A stretch of 64,000 bases of DNA from Nocardia altamirensis NBRC 108246 (GCF_001612685.1 NZ_BDAY01000019.1:115510-179509), one strand, 5' to 3'; positions 48,888-58,668 are shown, numbered from the stretch's first letter. Notes: a model not told the origin generated them from the letters alone. Program-made: numbers and translations.

Positions 48888-50144
48888 TCAGGCGGGCGCC
48901 GAACTCTTGTCCGCGGTGCGCCGGCTGGTGCTGAGCAGCGCCGCCCCGAAGACCAGGCTGAGCACCGCCAGTGCGGGACCCGCCGGGAACAGCCCGAACT
49001 GCCAGATCGAATACACGCCTCCCGCAGCAAGCGCGGTACCGGCAACGGCGGGCATGGTCGCGTCGCGCGCAGCGTAACGGGCGCAGAACATGTCCCAGCG
49101 CGCGCTGAGCTGCACCACACCGGCCAGCACGACCGCACCGAGCAGAATCCACAACGGCCTTGTCTCCCACCATGTTTGCGGATCGCTCGGCAGCAGCGTC
49201 GTGGGCGCGAGCGTCGCGATCCCGGTCAACACCGCGATCACCGGAACATGCCAGAGGTAGATGGTCATCAACAGCGGCACGATCGCGCCGACGACGCCGC
49301 GCACGGCGCTGCCCGGTTCCCAGCCGATCACCCGCCGATCGACCAGGGTTACCAGCGCGAGCTGCAGCACGGCGAGGATCGAGATGGCCGAGGTGGGCGG
49401 CGCGAGGTTGGACACCTGCGCGTCGCCGACGCCGAGGGTGGTGGGAAAGTACGGCCCGGGCCCGACCATGAGCACCAGCAGCGCGACGCAGAGCCCGGCC
49501 AGCAGCAGCACGCCGAGGTCGGAGATCCGGCCGAGCGCACTGCGCGCGTGCAGCACGCCGAGCTGGTGGCAGAACAACCACACGAACAGCAGATTCGACT
49601 CCGCTACCTGCCCGGCACCGCCGAATCGCAAGGCGTCGACGGCAATCGAGCAGCCGAGCAATGCCAGCGGCAGCAGCAACGGCAGCCGATCATGCACCGC
49701 GACCGCACCCGGCGCGATCGCCACCGCGACCAGATACACCGCGAGGAACCACAGCGGACTGGCCACGACATGGGCGGCGGCCGTCGCCGTTCGCTCGGAC
49801 AACCCGCCGATGAGCGCGATCAGCGGCGTGAGCACCGCGACCAGCGCGAGCACCGGTGCGGTGAGCCGCCGTATCCGCGGACCGAGGTATTCGCCGTAGG
49901 TCGCCCCTGCGGCCCGCCACCGGTCGACGATCAGCGTGTTCGCGAACCCGCCCGCCAGAAAGAACAGTGGCATCACCTGGATGAGCCAGGACAGTGCCCA
50001 GATCGGCTTGCCGTGCAGCGCGGGCTCGGCGCGGACGACGCCGTCGGTGACCGTCACGCGCACCGAAATCCAGTGGATGACAACGACAATGCTGATGGCG
50101 AAGACCCGGAGCAGGTCGACGGTCCAGCTGTGTTGTCTGCGCAC
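48888..50144 (-). CDS. Membrane acyltransferase, AT3 family
   Basis: 418 residues, about ten membrane helices. The AT3 hallmark is the catalytic histidine near the start (DLLRVFAISIVVVIHWISVRV, His24) and the following R-rich loop (QVMPLFFLAGGFANTLIVDRWRAAG). Such enzymes acylate extracytoplasmic glycans or lipids. Starts MRRQHSWTVDLLRVF. It is the first gene on the minus strand from the 50.15-kb divergent region. Substrate unknown; cell-envelope glycolipid is plausible for this organism (inference). Confidence 0.85.
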   Translation of the reverse strand: MRRQHSWTVDLLRVFAISIVVVIHWISVRVTVTDGVVRAEPALHGKPIWALSWLIQVMPLFFLAGGFANTLIVDRWRAAGATYGEYLGPRIRRLTAPVLALVAVLTPLIALIGGLSERTATAAAHVVASPLWFLAVYLVAVAIAPGAVAVHDRLPLLLPLALLGCSIAVDALRFGGAGQVAESNLLFVWLFCHQLGVLHARSALGRISDLGVLLLAGLCVALLVLMVGPGPYFPTTLGVGDAQVSNLAPPTSAISILAVLQLALVTLVDRRVIGWEPGSAVRGVVGAIVPLLMTIYLWHVPVIAVLTGIATLAPTTLLPSDPQTWWETRPLWILLGAVVLAGVVQLSARWDMFCARYAARDATMPAVAGTALAAGGVYSIWQFGLFPAGPALAVLSLVFGAALLSTSRRTADKSSAPA

Positions 50145-50340
50145 ACCTGTGACCTACCCGGCCCGGCTGAACAGGGGATGAAATACGCGACACGCTTGGG
50201 GGCACGAGCCGGCGAGCACTAGTTCGGTCCGGATCGGATATTTCGGAGGATCGGGGGTATACGACCCGATAGCCAAGTGCGGGAAGGACGTGAGCCCAAT
50301 GCGTCGAACTGTCCGCTCGAGACCGATGAGCGAGAGAAAC

Positions 50341-50541
50341 ATGAGAATCGGAAGCATAATCGTCTTGATCTGGTTGCTGGTCGGTGTGGTCGCCGCAGCC
50401 CAGCGGGACTACTTCGACAGCGGCCCGGTGAACTGCGCCGGCTTCGGCACCATCGCGGTCACCGTGATCGCGGGTCCGCTCAACTACATGGGCGTGAACC
50501 CCAAGGTCGCGGATTGCAATGTGCCGCAACCCAGTCCGTAA
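50341..50541 (+). CDS. Small membrane protein, paralogue 1 of 3
   Basis: 66 residues from ATG 50341 (ATG 50326 or GTG 50290 also possible). One N-terminal hydrophobic helix (MRIGSIIVLIWLLVGVVAAAQ), then a conserved tail RDYFDSGPVNCAG with GPLNYMGVNPKVADC and VPQPSP, with two cysteines. It recurs widely in actinobacteria with unknown function. The tail is nearly identical, DNA included, to the copy at 50802. Confidence 0.65.
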   Translation: MRIGSIIVLIWLLVGVVAAAQRDYFDSGPVNCAGFGTIAVTVIAGPLNYMGVNPKVADCNVPQPSP

Positions 50542-50801
50542 CCGAATGCGCCGGTAGTCACGAACACTCTTCCGGCACAACCTATTCGGCGACCTCGCGC
50601 CCGTTCCTTCGGCGCGGGGTCCGCCGTGTGTGGACTTGCTGTCACCTAGCCAGGTCGCAGACCGGCCGCGCTGTTCCGGCACCGAGCACCCGCCGGGAAC
50701 TGTGCCGGTCGCGCGGCACGCAGGCGGATTCGGCACGCTCGGCGCGTCGCGTGATGGACCAGATAATGGGGTGCTCGAAATACGCCGAAGAACGAGGCAA
50801 C

Positions 50802-51002
50802 ATGAAACCAATCAGTCTGATTATCGTCATCTGGCTGGTGATCGGCGTGATCGCCGCAGGCCAGCGGGACTACTTCGACAGCGGCCCGGTGAACTGCGCC
50901 GGCTTCGGCAACATCGCGCTGACCATTCTGGCCGGTCCGCTCAACTACATGGGCGTGAACCCGAAGGTCGCCGACTGCAACGTGCCCCAGCCGAGCGCCT
51001 AG
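50802..51002 (+). CDS. Small membrane protein, paralogue 2 of 3
   Basis: 66 residues from ATG 50802 with GAGGC upstream: helix MKPISLIIVIWLVIGVIAAGQ, then RDYFDSGPVNCAGFGNIALTILAGPLNYMGVNPKVADCNVPQPSA. A stretch of over 40 identical nucleotides with copy 1 indicates recent duplication. Confidence 0.65.
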   Translation: MKPISLIIVIWLVIGVIAAGQRDYFDSGPVNCAGFGNIALTILAGPLNYMGVNPKVADCNVPQPSA

Positions 51003-51065
51003 GGGGGGATAACTCCTGCTCGAGCGGGTATCCCGAGGTGGGGAGCACGAAAGGACATCGGTGAC

Positions 51066-51326
51066 ATGCCCGACCACGAGATCCGCCACCGCGATATCCA
51101 CGCACGAGCGGTACGAAATACGGGTGCCCGGCTGTTCAGCCTGCTCGTACTCCTGTGGTTGGCCATCGGCCTGCTCGCGGCGGGCCAGCGCCACTATTTC
51201 GAGAACAGCCCGACCAACTGCGCGGGCTGGGGCACGATCGGCGTCACCGCGCTCGCAGGTCCGCTCAACTACGTCGGCGCGAACCCGAAGGTCGACAACT
51301 GCACGGTGCCGCAGCCGAGTCCGTGA
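51066..51326 (+). CDS. Small membrane protein, paralogue 3 of 3
   Basis: 86 residues from ATG 51066: basic N-terminal ~20 residues, helix FSLLVLLWLAIGLLAAGQ, then RHYFENSPTNCAGWGTIGVTALAGPLNYVGANPKVDNCTVPQPSP. More diverged than copies 1 and 2, but the NCAG, GPLNY, NPKV and C-x-VPQPS positions are kept. Confidence 0.65.
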   Translation: MPDHEIRHRDIHARAVRNTGARLFSLLVLLWLAIGLLAAGQRHYFENSPTNCAGWGTIGVTALAGPLNYVGANPKVDNCTVPQPSP

Positions 51327-51390
51327 AACGGGCCGTGACATGACAGTAGGCCAGGCCGCCGAAGCGATCCTGGCCTGCTGTCTGTGGTGA

Positions 51391-53055
51391 TTAGGTGTTG
51401 CGGTTCAGCTTCGGCAGCTTGGTCGCGCTGATGGCGTTGTTCACCTGGGCGCAGTCAGCCGCCGTGGTGCCTGCGACCTTGTTGGTGACGTTGCTGTTGC
51501 ACGCCGTCGCCAACTTGCTCGCCAATGCGGCGTAGTTGGAGTTGGACGACAACAGCGTCTGGGTGGTCCAGTACAGGGCGGCGGCCTTCGGGATGCCGAT
51601 GCCCGTGACGTTCACGCCGTTGAGGCTGCCGCCGTCGACGATGAGCTGTGCGGTCTTGTTGCCGACACCACTGTTGGTGTGGACGCCACCGCTGTCACCG
51701 CTACCGGCGTACCAGTACTGACCCTTGTAGGTGTCGGGATCCTGGAAGGCCTTCGGGTTCTTCATGTCCCGGATCACGCCGATCGAGCTGCACGCGCCGA
51801 GCCGCCACCGGTTGGCGGCAGTGTTGCACGGGTTGCTGGTGTTCACCAGGAAGACGAGCTCGCCGAAGATGTCCGACATGGACTCGTTGATCGCACCGGG
51901 CTCATTGCGGTAGACCAGACCGTTGGTGTGCTGAGTCACGCCGTGGGTGAGCTCGTGCCCGGTGATGTCCTCGGTGGTGAGACCGGAGCCGTAGGCCATT
52001 TGGCTGCCGGACCAGAAGGCGTTCCGGTACGGGCATTCCGTCGTGGTGCAGAGCCGGACGGTGGCGCGCAGTGCCTTGCCTTTGCCGTCTCCGGTGTCGG
52101 AGCCGATGAGGTTGGTCAGGTTGGCCAGCTTGGTGTACTGGGCGTAGAACTTTTCGGTGTTGCCCAGGTAGGTGTAGATGTCGTCGACATCCTTGATGCC
52201 CGTGGCGGCCTGGCCCTCAGACCTGGTGGAGCGCAGGCTCCCGCTGCCACAGCTGACGTTGTTCGGGTTGACGCGCCGGTTGGCGTTGTCGCACACGACG
52301 CGGTTGAGGTGCTTGGTCTCGCTCCAGCTGTCGAGCACCTTGTCGGTCTTGTTGGCGTCGACGAAGACCATCCACTGGGCAGGCTCGCCCTTCTCGTCGC
52401 CGTCAGCGCCGGCGATCTCGAGCTTGAACGCCGGAACGGCGACACTCTTCGCGCCATCCTTGGCTGCCAGCTTGGCGTCGTACCAGAAGGTCTTCGTCTC
52501 GGTGACGCTCAGCTTGTCGGCCGCCGTCTTGCTCTGCTCGGCAACCTTTTTCAGCGCGGTGGCCTTGACCTGCTCGGACGGAGTCTTCGACGCGTACTTG
52601 CCCTGTGTGCTCTGGGTCAACGATCCGCTCGCCGCGATGAGCGAACCATCGGCGGCCAGGGACTGCGCGACCGAGGCGCCGAAGACGGGCACCCCATCGA
52701 CCTCTTGCCGCAGCCGCACCGTAGAGCCCTCACCGACCTCGAAGGTGCTGTCGACGACGAGAGTGCCGACGGCATCGCCGAATGCCTTCTCGACGCCCTT
52801 GGCGTGTGCCTGCGCCGCGGCAGGTGCCTCACGAGTTGTGCCTGCGGGAGCAGGCACCGGAGTCTTGGGTACCACCTCGAGCACGGCGCCCTGCTGGTCC
52901 TTGGTCACATCCTTCGGCGCAGTGGACAAGTCCGAAGCCTGTGGGGTAGCGGGCGGTTCGCCGTATGCCATCGGCCCTGATGCGAAAGCCGTTGCTACAA
53001 CGGCCATTACAGTGAATAGGGTCCATCTCGCGGACCTTCTATGTGTTGAATTCAT
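51391..53055 (-). CDS. Secreted M4 family metalloprotease (thermolysin-like)
   Basis: 554 residues from ATG 53055 (an in-frame ATG at 53112 has no better ribosome site). Signal peptide MNSTHRRSARWTLFTVMAVVATAFASGPMAYG, then a propeptide with FTP/PepSY-like parts to about residue 250. Catalytic domain: zinc motif HELTH at 367-371, third ligand in GAINESMSDIFGE (Glu391), and active-site His459 in GDSGGVHTNSGVGN. Cysteines pair in VCDNANRRVNPNNVSCG, LCTTTECP and SNPCNTAANRWRLGAC. A secreted neutral protease, needing propeptide cleavage. Confidence 0.92.
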   Translation of the reverse strand: MNSTHRRSARWTLFTVMAVVATAFASGPMAYGEPPATPQASDLSTAPKDVTKDQQGAVLEVVPKTPVPAPAGTTREAPAAAQAHAKGVEKAFGDAVGTLVVDSTFEVGEGSTVRLRQEVDGVPVFGASVAQSLAADGSLIAASGSLTQSTQGKYASKTPSEQVKATALKKVAEQSKTAADKLSVTETKTFWYDAKLAAKDGAKSVAVPAFKLEIAGADGDEKGEPAQWMVFVDANKTDKVLDSWSETKHLNRVVCDNANRRVNPNNVSCGSGSLRSTRSEGQAATGIKDVDDIYTYLGNTEKFYAQYTKLANLTNLIGSDTGDGKGKALRATVRLCTTTECPYRNAFWSGSQMAYGSGLTTEDITGHELTHGVTQHTNGLVYRNEPGAINESMSDIFGELVFLVNTSNPCNTAANRWRLGACSSIGVIRDMKNPKAFQDPDTYKGQYWYAGSGDSGGVHTNSGVGNKTAQLIVDGGSLNGVNVTGIGIPKAAALYWTTQTLLSSNSNYAALASKLATACNSNVTNKVAGTTAADCAQVNNAISATKLPKLNRNT

Positions 53056-53433
53056 AGTTTTGATTGGAACAACAACCAGTGCCAGTTCGGGCTGGAATTG
53101 GCTGCGTTCCAACGGGGCTGCGGCCCGGATTCTTCAATTCCCCGGCAGGGTAAGATTTTTCGTAAGATGCGATCTGTTGTCAGGTCGTTGCAGCCCGAGG
53201 ATCTTGATGTATCGATCGTATAGAAAAATCTTGATCCGATGGTGAAAGCTGTACACAGAAATGGATTTCGGTGTTACCTGCCGAAACGCGGCCTACCGCT
53301 TGTCCATGGTCGAAGATCAAGTGTGAGCACTCTCACCTGGCCAAATCTTGACGCCTGACGTCAAGTGGGGTTGGCATCCGATCGCCCGACTCGCGGTGAA
53401 TCTTGTCAAAAGCTACTGCATCGCGTCGGCGAG

Positions 53434-53646
53434 ATGCGATTATTTTCCAGCCGTCTGGCGTGTACTGCACGAATTGCCTTGGTCTGCAACAGATGCGGTA
53501 CCCAGTTGAACCCGATGAACTGTATCAGGTTGCGCAAATTCGGCATGCGGAGAATGGCCGAATTGTCTCCGGTTGAACGGTCGGATATGCACCAGTTGAA
53601 CGCGGATGGCTGGCTCATCGCAGCGCGCATTTGTCGTGAATGTTGA
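53434..53646 (+). CDS. Possible small zinc-knuckle protein (70 aa)
   Basis: Frame from ATG 53434: MRLFSSRLACTARIALVCNRCGTQL... and end ADGWLIAARICREC. The C-x-x-C pairs (VCNRCG and ICREC) are suggestive of a zinc ribbon. The local GC content is lower than its surroundings. Ribosome site weak. It sits in the 700-bp region 53056-53760, which otherwise holds an inverted repeat pair and a terminator. Confidence 0.35.
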   Translation: MRLFSSRLACTARIALVCNRCGTQLNPMNCIRLRKFGMRRMAELSPVERSDMHQLNADGWLIAARICREC

Positions 53647-53734
53647 ACAGCCTGTCTGTAAAGCTAATTCAGCACCGAGCGTGGTCGTGGTAGAGCTGCC
53701 ATTGCAAAAAGGTTGCGCCATATGATCAATGCGT

Positions 53735-53760
53735 GCCCCCACCCGATGGCGGGTGGGGGC
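53735..53760 (-). terminator. Terminator of the first MmpL gene
   Basis: 10-bp stem GCCCCCACCC/GGGTGGGGGC with a 6-base loop, just past the stop of the minus-strand MmpL gene at 53768. Confidence 0.75.
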
Positions 53761-53767
53761 GTTCGGG

Positions 53768-56065
53768 TCAGCTGACCTCGGCCGACTGCTTCGCCTGCGA
53801 CGGCTGCTGCTCGCGCAGCGCGACCAGCTTGGCGCCCTCGACGTCGATATCGGGCACGATCTTGTCCAGCCACTTCGGCATCCACCACGCCCACTTGCCC
53901 ATCAGCGCGAGCAACGACGGAATCAGCACCATGCGCACCAGGAAGGCGTCGAACAGCACGCCCGCCGCGAGTGCGAAACCCATCATCTTGGCGGTCACGT
54001 CGGACTCGAGCAGGAACGAGCCGAACACCGAGATCATGATGATCGCCGCGGACGTGACCACCCTGGCCCCGTGGTGGTAACCGCTGATCATCGCCTCCTT
54101 CGGCGGTTTGCCGTGCACGAACTCCTCGCGCATTCGCGTCACCAGGAACACCTGATAGTCCATCGCGAGCCCGAATACCAAGCCGATCAACATGATCGGC
54201 AGGAAGCTCACGATCGCCCGCGGATCCTCGATCAGCCCGAGCTTGCCCTGCTGGAAGATCAGCACGGTCGCGCCGAACGTGGCCGCCATCGAAAGCAGGA
54301 ACCCGAGCGCGCCGGTGAGCGGCACCAGGATCGAGCGGAACACCAGGATCAGCAACACGAAGGCCGCGCCCGCCACGATCGCCATGTACGGCACGATCTT
54401 GCTCAGCAAGACATGGTCGATGTCGGCGTAGATCGCCGTGGTGCCGGTGATCCCGTATTTCATGCCGTACTCGTCTTCGAGCCGTCCCTCCGCGGCACGG
54501 GCGTCGCGGACCAGGTCCTTGGTGGACTGATCGTTCGGGCCCGACTTCGGCACCCCGTTGATGAGTGCGCCCTGGCCGTCCTTGCTGAGCGTCGGCTCGG
54601 TGACGTAGTCCATGTCCGGCGAGGATGCGAGTTCGTCGCGCAATGCGTTCAGCGCGGACGTGCGCGCGATCTCCGCGACCCCGGTGAGATCGACGGCAAC
54701 CTGCAGCACGCCGTTGCTGCCCTCCCCGAATCCGGCCGTGCGCAGCTCGTAAGCCTTACGGACAGTTGAGGTCTTGGGCATGCTGTCCTCGCCGGGCAGC
54801 CCGAGATTCATCTGCGCGGCAGGCAGCGCGAGCAACCCGAGCACGATCACGCTCAGGATCAGCGCGACGGCGGGCGCCTTGCCGATGAGCTGCGCGAACC
54901 GCATGCCGTTGGTGACCGAGCTGTCGTCCTCCGGGTCGTGCTTGGCGATGAGCGGCAGCTTCGGCTTGAACAGGAATCGTCCGAACGCACCGATCAGCGC
55001 TGGCATCAGCGTGATCGCGGTCAGCACCGCGAACCCGGCCGCCACGGCGCCGCCGAGACCCATGAAGGTCAGGAACCGAACGCCGACAATGCTCAACCCG
55101 ACCAGCGCGATGATCACGGTCAGCCCGGCGAACACCACCGCAGAACCGGCGGTGCCGAGCGCGGTGCCTGCCGCTTCTTCCGGTGAATCCTGTACTGCCA
55201 GTTCGTGTTTGTATCGCGACACGATGAAAAGCGCGTAGTCGATGGACAGCGCGATGCCGATCATCGATGCCAGGAAGGTGGTGAAGCTCGGTATCGAGAG
55301 GAAGCTGGTGCCGAGGAAGATCAGTGAGGTCGCGGCGCTGAGCCCGATGACCGCGGTGACGATCGGCACGAACGCTGCCACGATCGCGCCGAACGCCACG
55401 ATCATCACCACCAGCGCGACCGCCATGCCGATCAGCTCCGACTTACCGCTCGGCGCTTGCTGTTCCATGGCGATGGTGCCGCTCATCTCGACCGTCAACC
55501 CGGAGGCGCGGGCCTGGTCGGCCACGTCGTAGGCGGCCTTGCGGTTGTCGGCGGTGACCGCGGTGAATTCCTTGATGGTGAACGGGACGCTGAAGAACGC
55601 GACGGTGTCCCGGTCGGTCTTGTTGAGCACGTTCAACGGTGCGCCGCTGCACTTCGCGGGATCCGGGTCGCCGACAAGGCAACCCATCTCCTCGGTCGCG
55701 GTGACCGGGTTACTGATCGGCGTGCTGTGGTCGACGATGTCGAGGTGGTTCAGCTTCTCGATCAGCGCGTCGATGGCCTGCCGGTTGACCGGATCGGTGA
55801 GCTGCTGTCCCGCGGGCGCGCCGAGGACGTAGGTTCCGGTGACCGCGTCGAACTTGAATCCCGCGGACATACCGGGGAAGTGCTGGTCGAGGATCTGCGT
55901 CGCGCGTTCCGACGGCAGGTTCGGCATGCTGAAGTCGTCGCTCATCGGCTTCTTCAGCTGGGCTCCGAGGCCGCCGAGCACCAGGAAAAGGACGATCCAG
56001 ACGGGCAGCACCAGCCACTTGCGGCGGAAGGCGAACTTTCCCCACCGGTATAGATACACGGACAC
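53768..56065 (-). CDS. MmpL/RND-type transporter, copy 1
   Basis: 765 residues from GTG 56065. MMPL layout: N-terminal helix (WLVLPVWIVLFLVLGGLGAQL), a periplasmic domain (residues ~40-190), a five-helix block with the D-Y-A-L-F signature (IALSIDYALFIVSRYKHEL, proton-relay Asp-Tyr), a second outer domain (~410-530) and a second block with FGLAMDYQVFLVTRMREEFVHG. The two D-Y pairs are the proton-pathway residues of this superfamily. MmpL proteins export envelope lipids, siderophores or drugs; substrate unknown. It is downstream of copy 2 after a terminator and about 70% identical to it by eye. Confidence 0.88.
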   Translation of the reverse strand: MSVYLYRWGKFAFRRKWLVLPVWIVLFLVLGGLGAQLKKPMSDDFSMPNLPSERATQILDQHFPGMSAGFKFDAVTGTYVLGAPAGQQLTDPVNRQAIDALIEKLNHLDIVDHSTPISNPVTATEEMGCLVGDPDPAKCSGAPLNVLNKTDRDTVAFFSVPFTIKEFTAVTADNRKAAYDVADQARASGLTVEMSGTIAMEQQAPSGKSELIGMAVALVVMIVAFGAIVAAFVPIVTAVIGLSAATSLIFLGTSFLSIPSFTTFLASMIGIALSIDYALFIVSRYKHELAVQDSPEEAAGTALGTAGSAVVFAGLTVIIALVGLSIVGVRFLTFMGLGGAVAAGFAVLTAITLMPALIGAFGRFLFKPKLPLIAKHDPEDDSSVTNGMRFAQLIGKAPAVALILSVIVLGLLALPAAQMNLGLPGEDSMPKTSTVRKAYELRTAGFGEGSNGVLQVAVDLTGVAEIARTSALNALRDELASSPDMDYVTEPTLSKDGQGALINGVPKSGPNDQSTKDLVRDARAAEGRLEDEYGMKYGITGTTAIYADIDHVLLSKIVPYMAIVAGAAFVLLILVFRSILVPLTGALGFLLSMAATFGATVLIFQQGKLGLIEDPRAIVSFLPIMLIGLVFGLAMDYQVFLVTRMREEFVHGKPPKEAMISGYHHGARVVTSAAIIMISVFGSFLLESDVTAKMMGFALAAGVLFDAFLVRMVLIPSLLALMGKWAWWMPKWLDKIVPDIDVEGAKLVALREQQPSQAKQSAEVS

Positions 56066-56225
56066 AGGGTTCTCCTCGCGGTGATCGAGTCGTGCCGGAT
56101 CGGATCGAGCGACAAACGCGCGCGGGCCGACGTGGCCCGCGGGAACTACCGAGCTGAGAGGTCGAACTGCCTCTGAGTCTGCTGCGGTCGGCTCACAAGA
56201 TCAAGAACTAACCCGTCAAACAGCA

Positions 56226-56258
56226 CGGCCCCGCACCCGGAATTCGGGTGCGGGGCCG
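56226..56258. terminator. Terminator between the two MmpL genes
   Basis: 14-bp perfect stem CGGCCCCGCACCCG/CGGGTGCGGGGCCG with loop GAATT, after the stop of copy 2 at 56275. Confidence 0.85.
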
Positions 56259-56274
56259 GAGTTTGTCGCGACGA

Positions 56275-58569
56275 TCAGCTGACGCCGACCGGCACCTGCT
56301 GTGTCGGCGCCGACCGTTGCTGCAACTCACGCAGCTTCGCGCCTTCGACGTCGATATCGGGCAGGATCCGGTCCAGCCACTGCGGCATCCACCACGACCA
56401 CTTGCCCATCAGGACGAGCAGCGACGGGATCAGGATCATCCGCACGATGAAGGCGTCGAACAGCACGCCCGCCGCCAGCGCGAAGCCGAACGACTTCGCT
56501 GTCACGTCGGTTTCCAGCAGGAACGAACCGAACACCGAGATCATGATGACCGCGGCCGAGGTCACCACGCGGGCACCGTGGTGATAACCGGCCACCACCG
56601 CGTCCTTCGGCGACTTGCCGTTGACGAACTCCTCGCGCATGCGCGTCACCAGGAACACCTGGTAGTCCATCGCGAGGCCGAACACCAAGCCGATCAACAT
56701 GATCGGCAGGAAGCTGACCAGCGGATGCGGATCCTCGATGAGGCCGAACTTGCCCTGCTGGAAGATCAGCACTGTTGCACCGAACGTCGCAGCCATGGAG
56801 AGCAGGAACCCGAGCGCCGCGGTCAGCGGCACCAGGATCGAGCGGAACACCAGGATCAGCAGCACGAACGCGGCACCGGCGACGATGGCCAGATACGGCA
56901 CGATCTTGCTGAGCAACACATGGTCGACGTCGGCGTAGATCGCGGTGGAGCCGGTGATCCCGTATTCGATGCCGAACTCGGCCTGCAGCTGTTCCTCCGC
57001 GTCGCGGGCGTCGCTGACCAGGTCCTTGGTCGCCTGGTTGTTCGGGCCCGACTTCGGCACACCGTCGAGCAGCACGCCCTGCTTGTCCTCGCTCCACTGC
57101 GGTGCGGTCACGTAGTCCATGCCTGGGTAGGCGGCGAGCTTGTCGCGGAGCGCCTTGACCGCGTTCTCGCGCACCTCGACCGGCACCTTGGACAGGTCGG
57201 CCGCCACGTTCAGCACGCCGTTGCTGCCCTCGCCGAATCCCGCGGTCCGCAGCTCGTAGGCCTTGCGGATGGTTGAGGTCTTCGGCTGGCTGTCGTCGCC
57301 GGGCAGGCCGAGGTTCAGCCCGGCCGCCGGTGCGGCGAGTGCGCCGAGCACCACGACGCTGAGTATCAGCGCGACCCAGGGCGCCTTGCCGATCAACCGG
57401 CCGAAGCGCATGCCGAGGGTGACCGCAGTGTCGTCCTCGGGGTCGTGCTTGGCGACGAGCGGCAGCTTCGGCTTGAACAGGAAGCGGCCGAACGCACCGA
57501 TCAGCGCAGGCATCAGCGTGATCGCGGTGAGCACCGCGAATCCGGCGGCGATCGCGCCGCCGAGACCCATGAAGGTCAGGAACTGGACGCCGACGATGCT
57601 GAGCCCGCCGAGCGCGATGATGACGGTCAGCCCGGCGAACACCACCGCGGAACCGGCGGTGCCGAGCGCGGTGCCTGCCGCTTCTTCCGGTGAATCCTGT
57701 ACTGCCAGTTCGTGTTTGTATCGCGACACGATGAAAAGCGCGTAGTCGATGGACAACGCGATGCCGATCATCGCGGCGAGGAAGGTGGTGAAGCTCGGGA
57801 CCTCGATCACCGAGGTGCCCAACATGATCAGCGAGGTGGCCGCGCCGAGGCCGACGATCGCCGTGAAGATCGGGACGAAGGCGGCGACGATCGCGCCGAA
57901 CGCCACGATCATCACGATCAGTGCGACGCCCATGCCGATCATCTCGGACTTGCCGCTCGGCATCTCCTGCTTCATCGCGATCGAGCCGCTCATCTCGACG
58001 GTGAGGCCTGCGTTGCGCGCGTCGGAGGCGACCGCATAGGCCGCGTCGCGCTGCGCGTCGGTGACGTCGGTGAACTTCTTGATGGTGAACGGCACGTTCA
58101 GCACGGCCACCGAGTCGGGCACCGTCTTGCTGAGCACGTTCAACGGGGCGCCGCTGCACTTGGCCGGATCCGGATCGGCAAGGCAGCCCATCTTCTCGGC
58201 CGCTTCGACCGGGTTGACCAGCGGTTTGGCGTGGTCGACGATGTCGAGGTCTTTGAGCTTGGCGAGGAACGCGTCGAGCGCGGTGCGGTTCGCCGGGTCG
58301 GTGAGCTTCTGGCCTGCCGGCGCACCGATCACGTAGGTGCCGGTGACGGCGTCGAACTTGAACGCTGCGGAAGCACCGGGAAAATGCTTGTCCAGAATGT
58401 CGTTCGCGCGTGCGGACGGCAGGTCCGGCATGCTGAAATCGTTGCTCATCGGCTTGCTGAGCTGCGCGCCGAGACCACCGAGCAGCAGGAAAAGGACAAG
58501 CCAGACGGGAAGCACTATCCATTTTCGGCGGAAAGCGAACTTCCCCCATCGGTAGAGATAAACGGACAC
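56275..58569 (-). CDS. MmpL/RND-type transporter, copy 2
   Basis: 764 residues, start GTG 58569 (MSVYLYRWGKFAFRRKWIVLPVWLVLF). Same architecture as copy 1, with D-Y-A-L-F and D-Y-Q-V-F proton-relay motifs and near-identical stretches such as the KHELAVQDSPEEAAG block, where the DNA is almost unchanged between copies. The sequence differs most in the outer domains, which set the substrate. Divergent from the TetR gene at 58771 and probably repressed by it. The two copies likely arose by tandem duplication. Confidence 0.9.
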   Translation of the reverse strand: MSVYLYRWGKFAFRRKWIVLPVWLVLFLLLGGLGAQLSKPMSNDFSMPDLPSARANDILDKHFPGASAAFKFDAVTGTYVIGAPAGQKLTDPANRTALDAFLAKLKDLDIVDHAKPLVNPVEAAEKMGCLADPDPAKCSGAPLNVLSKTVPDSVAVLNVPFTIKKFTDVTDAQRDAAYAVASDARNAGLTVEMSGSIAMKQEMPSGKSEMIGMGVALIVMIVAFGAIVAAFVPIFTAIVGLGAATSLIMLGTSVIEVPSFTTFLAAMIGIALSIDYALFIVSRYKHELAVQDSPEEAAGTALGTAGSAVVFAGLTVIIALGGLSIVGVQFLTFMGLGGAIAAGFAVLTAITLMPALIGAFGRFLFKPKLPLVAKHDPEDDTAVTLGMRFGRLIGKAPWVALILSVVVLGALAAPAAGLNLGLPGDDSQPKTSTIRKAYELRTAGFGEGSNGVLNVAADLSKVPVEVRENAVKALRDKLAAYPGMDYVTAPQWSEDKQGVLLDGVPKSGPNNQATKDLVSDARDAEEQLQAEFGIEYGITGSTAIYADVDHVLLSKIVPYLAIVAGAAFVLLILVFRSILVPLTAALGFLLSMAATFGATVLIFQQGKFGLIEDPHPLVSFLPIMLIGLVFGLAMDYQVFLVTRMREEFVNGKSPKDAVVAGYHHGARVVTSAAVIMISVFGSFLLETDVTAKSFGFALAAGVLFDAFIVRMILIPSLLVLMGKWSWWMPQWLDRILPDIDVEGAKLRELQQRSAPTQQVPVGVS

Positions 58570-58668
58570 GAGGAGAACTCCTAGCGATGCTTGGGGCGTG
58601 CTGATTCAGGCCGGAGACAAGCACTCGCGGGGTTGCCCTGCCCCCCGCCTACACATTGACGCTTTCTG

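Noticed and set aside
53113..53245. Upstream extension of frames over the protease promoter
   Set aside because: AT-rich with no coding bias; better read as regulatory DNA.
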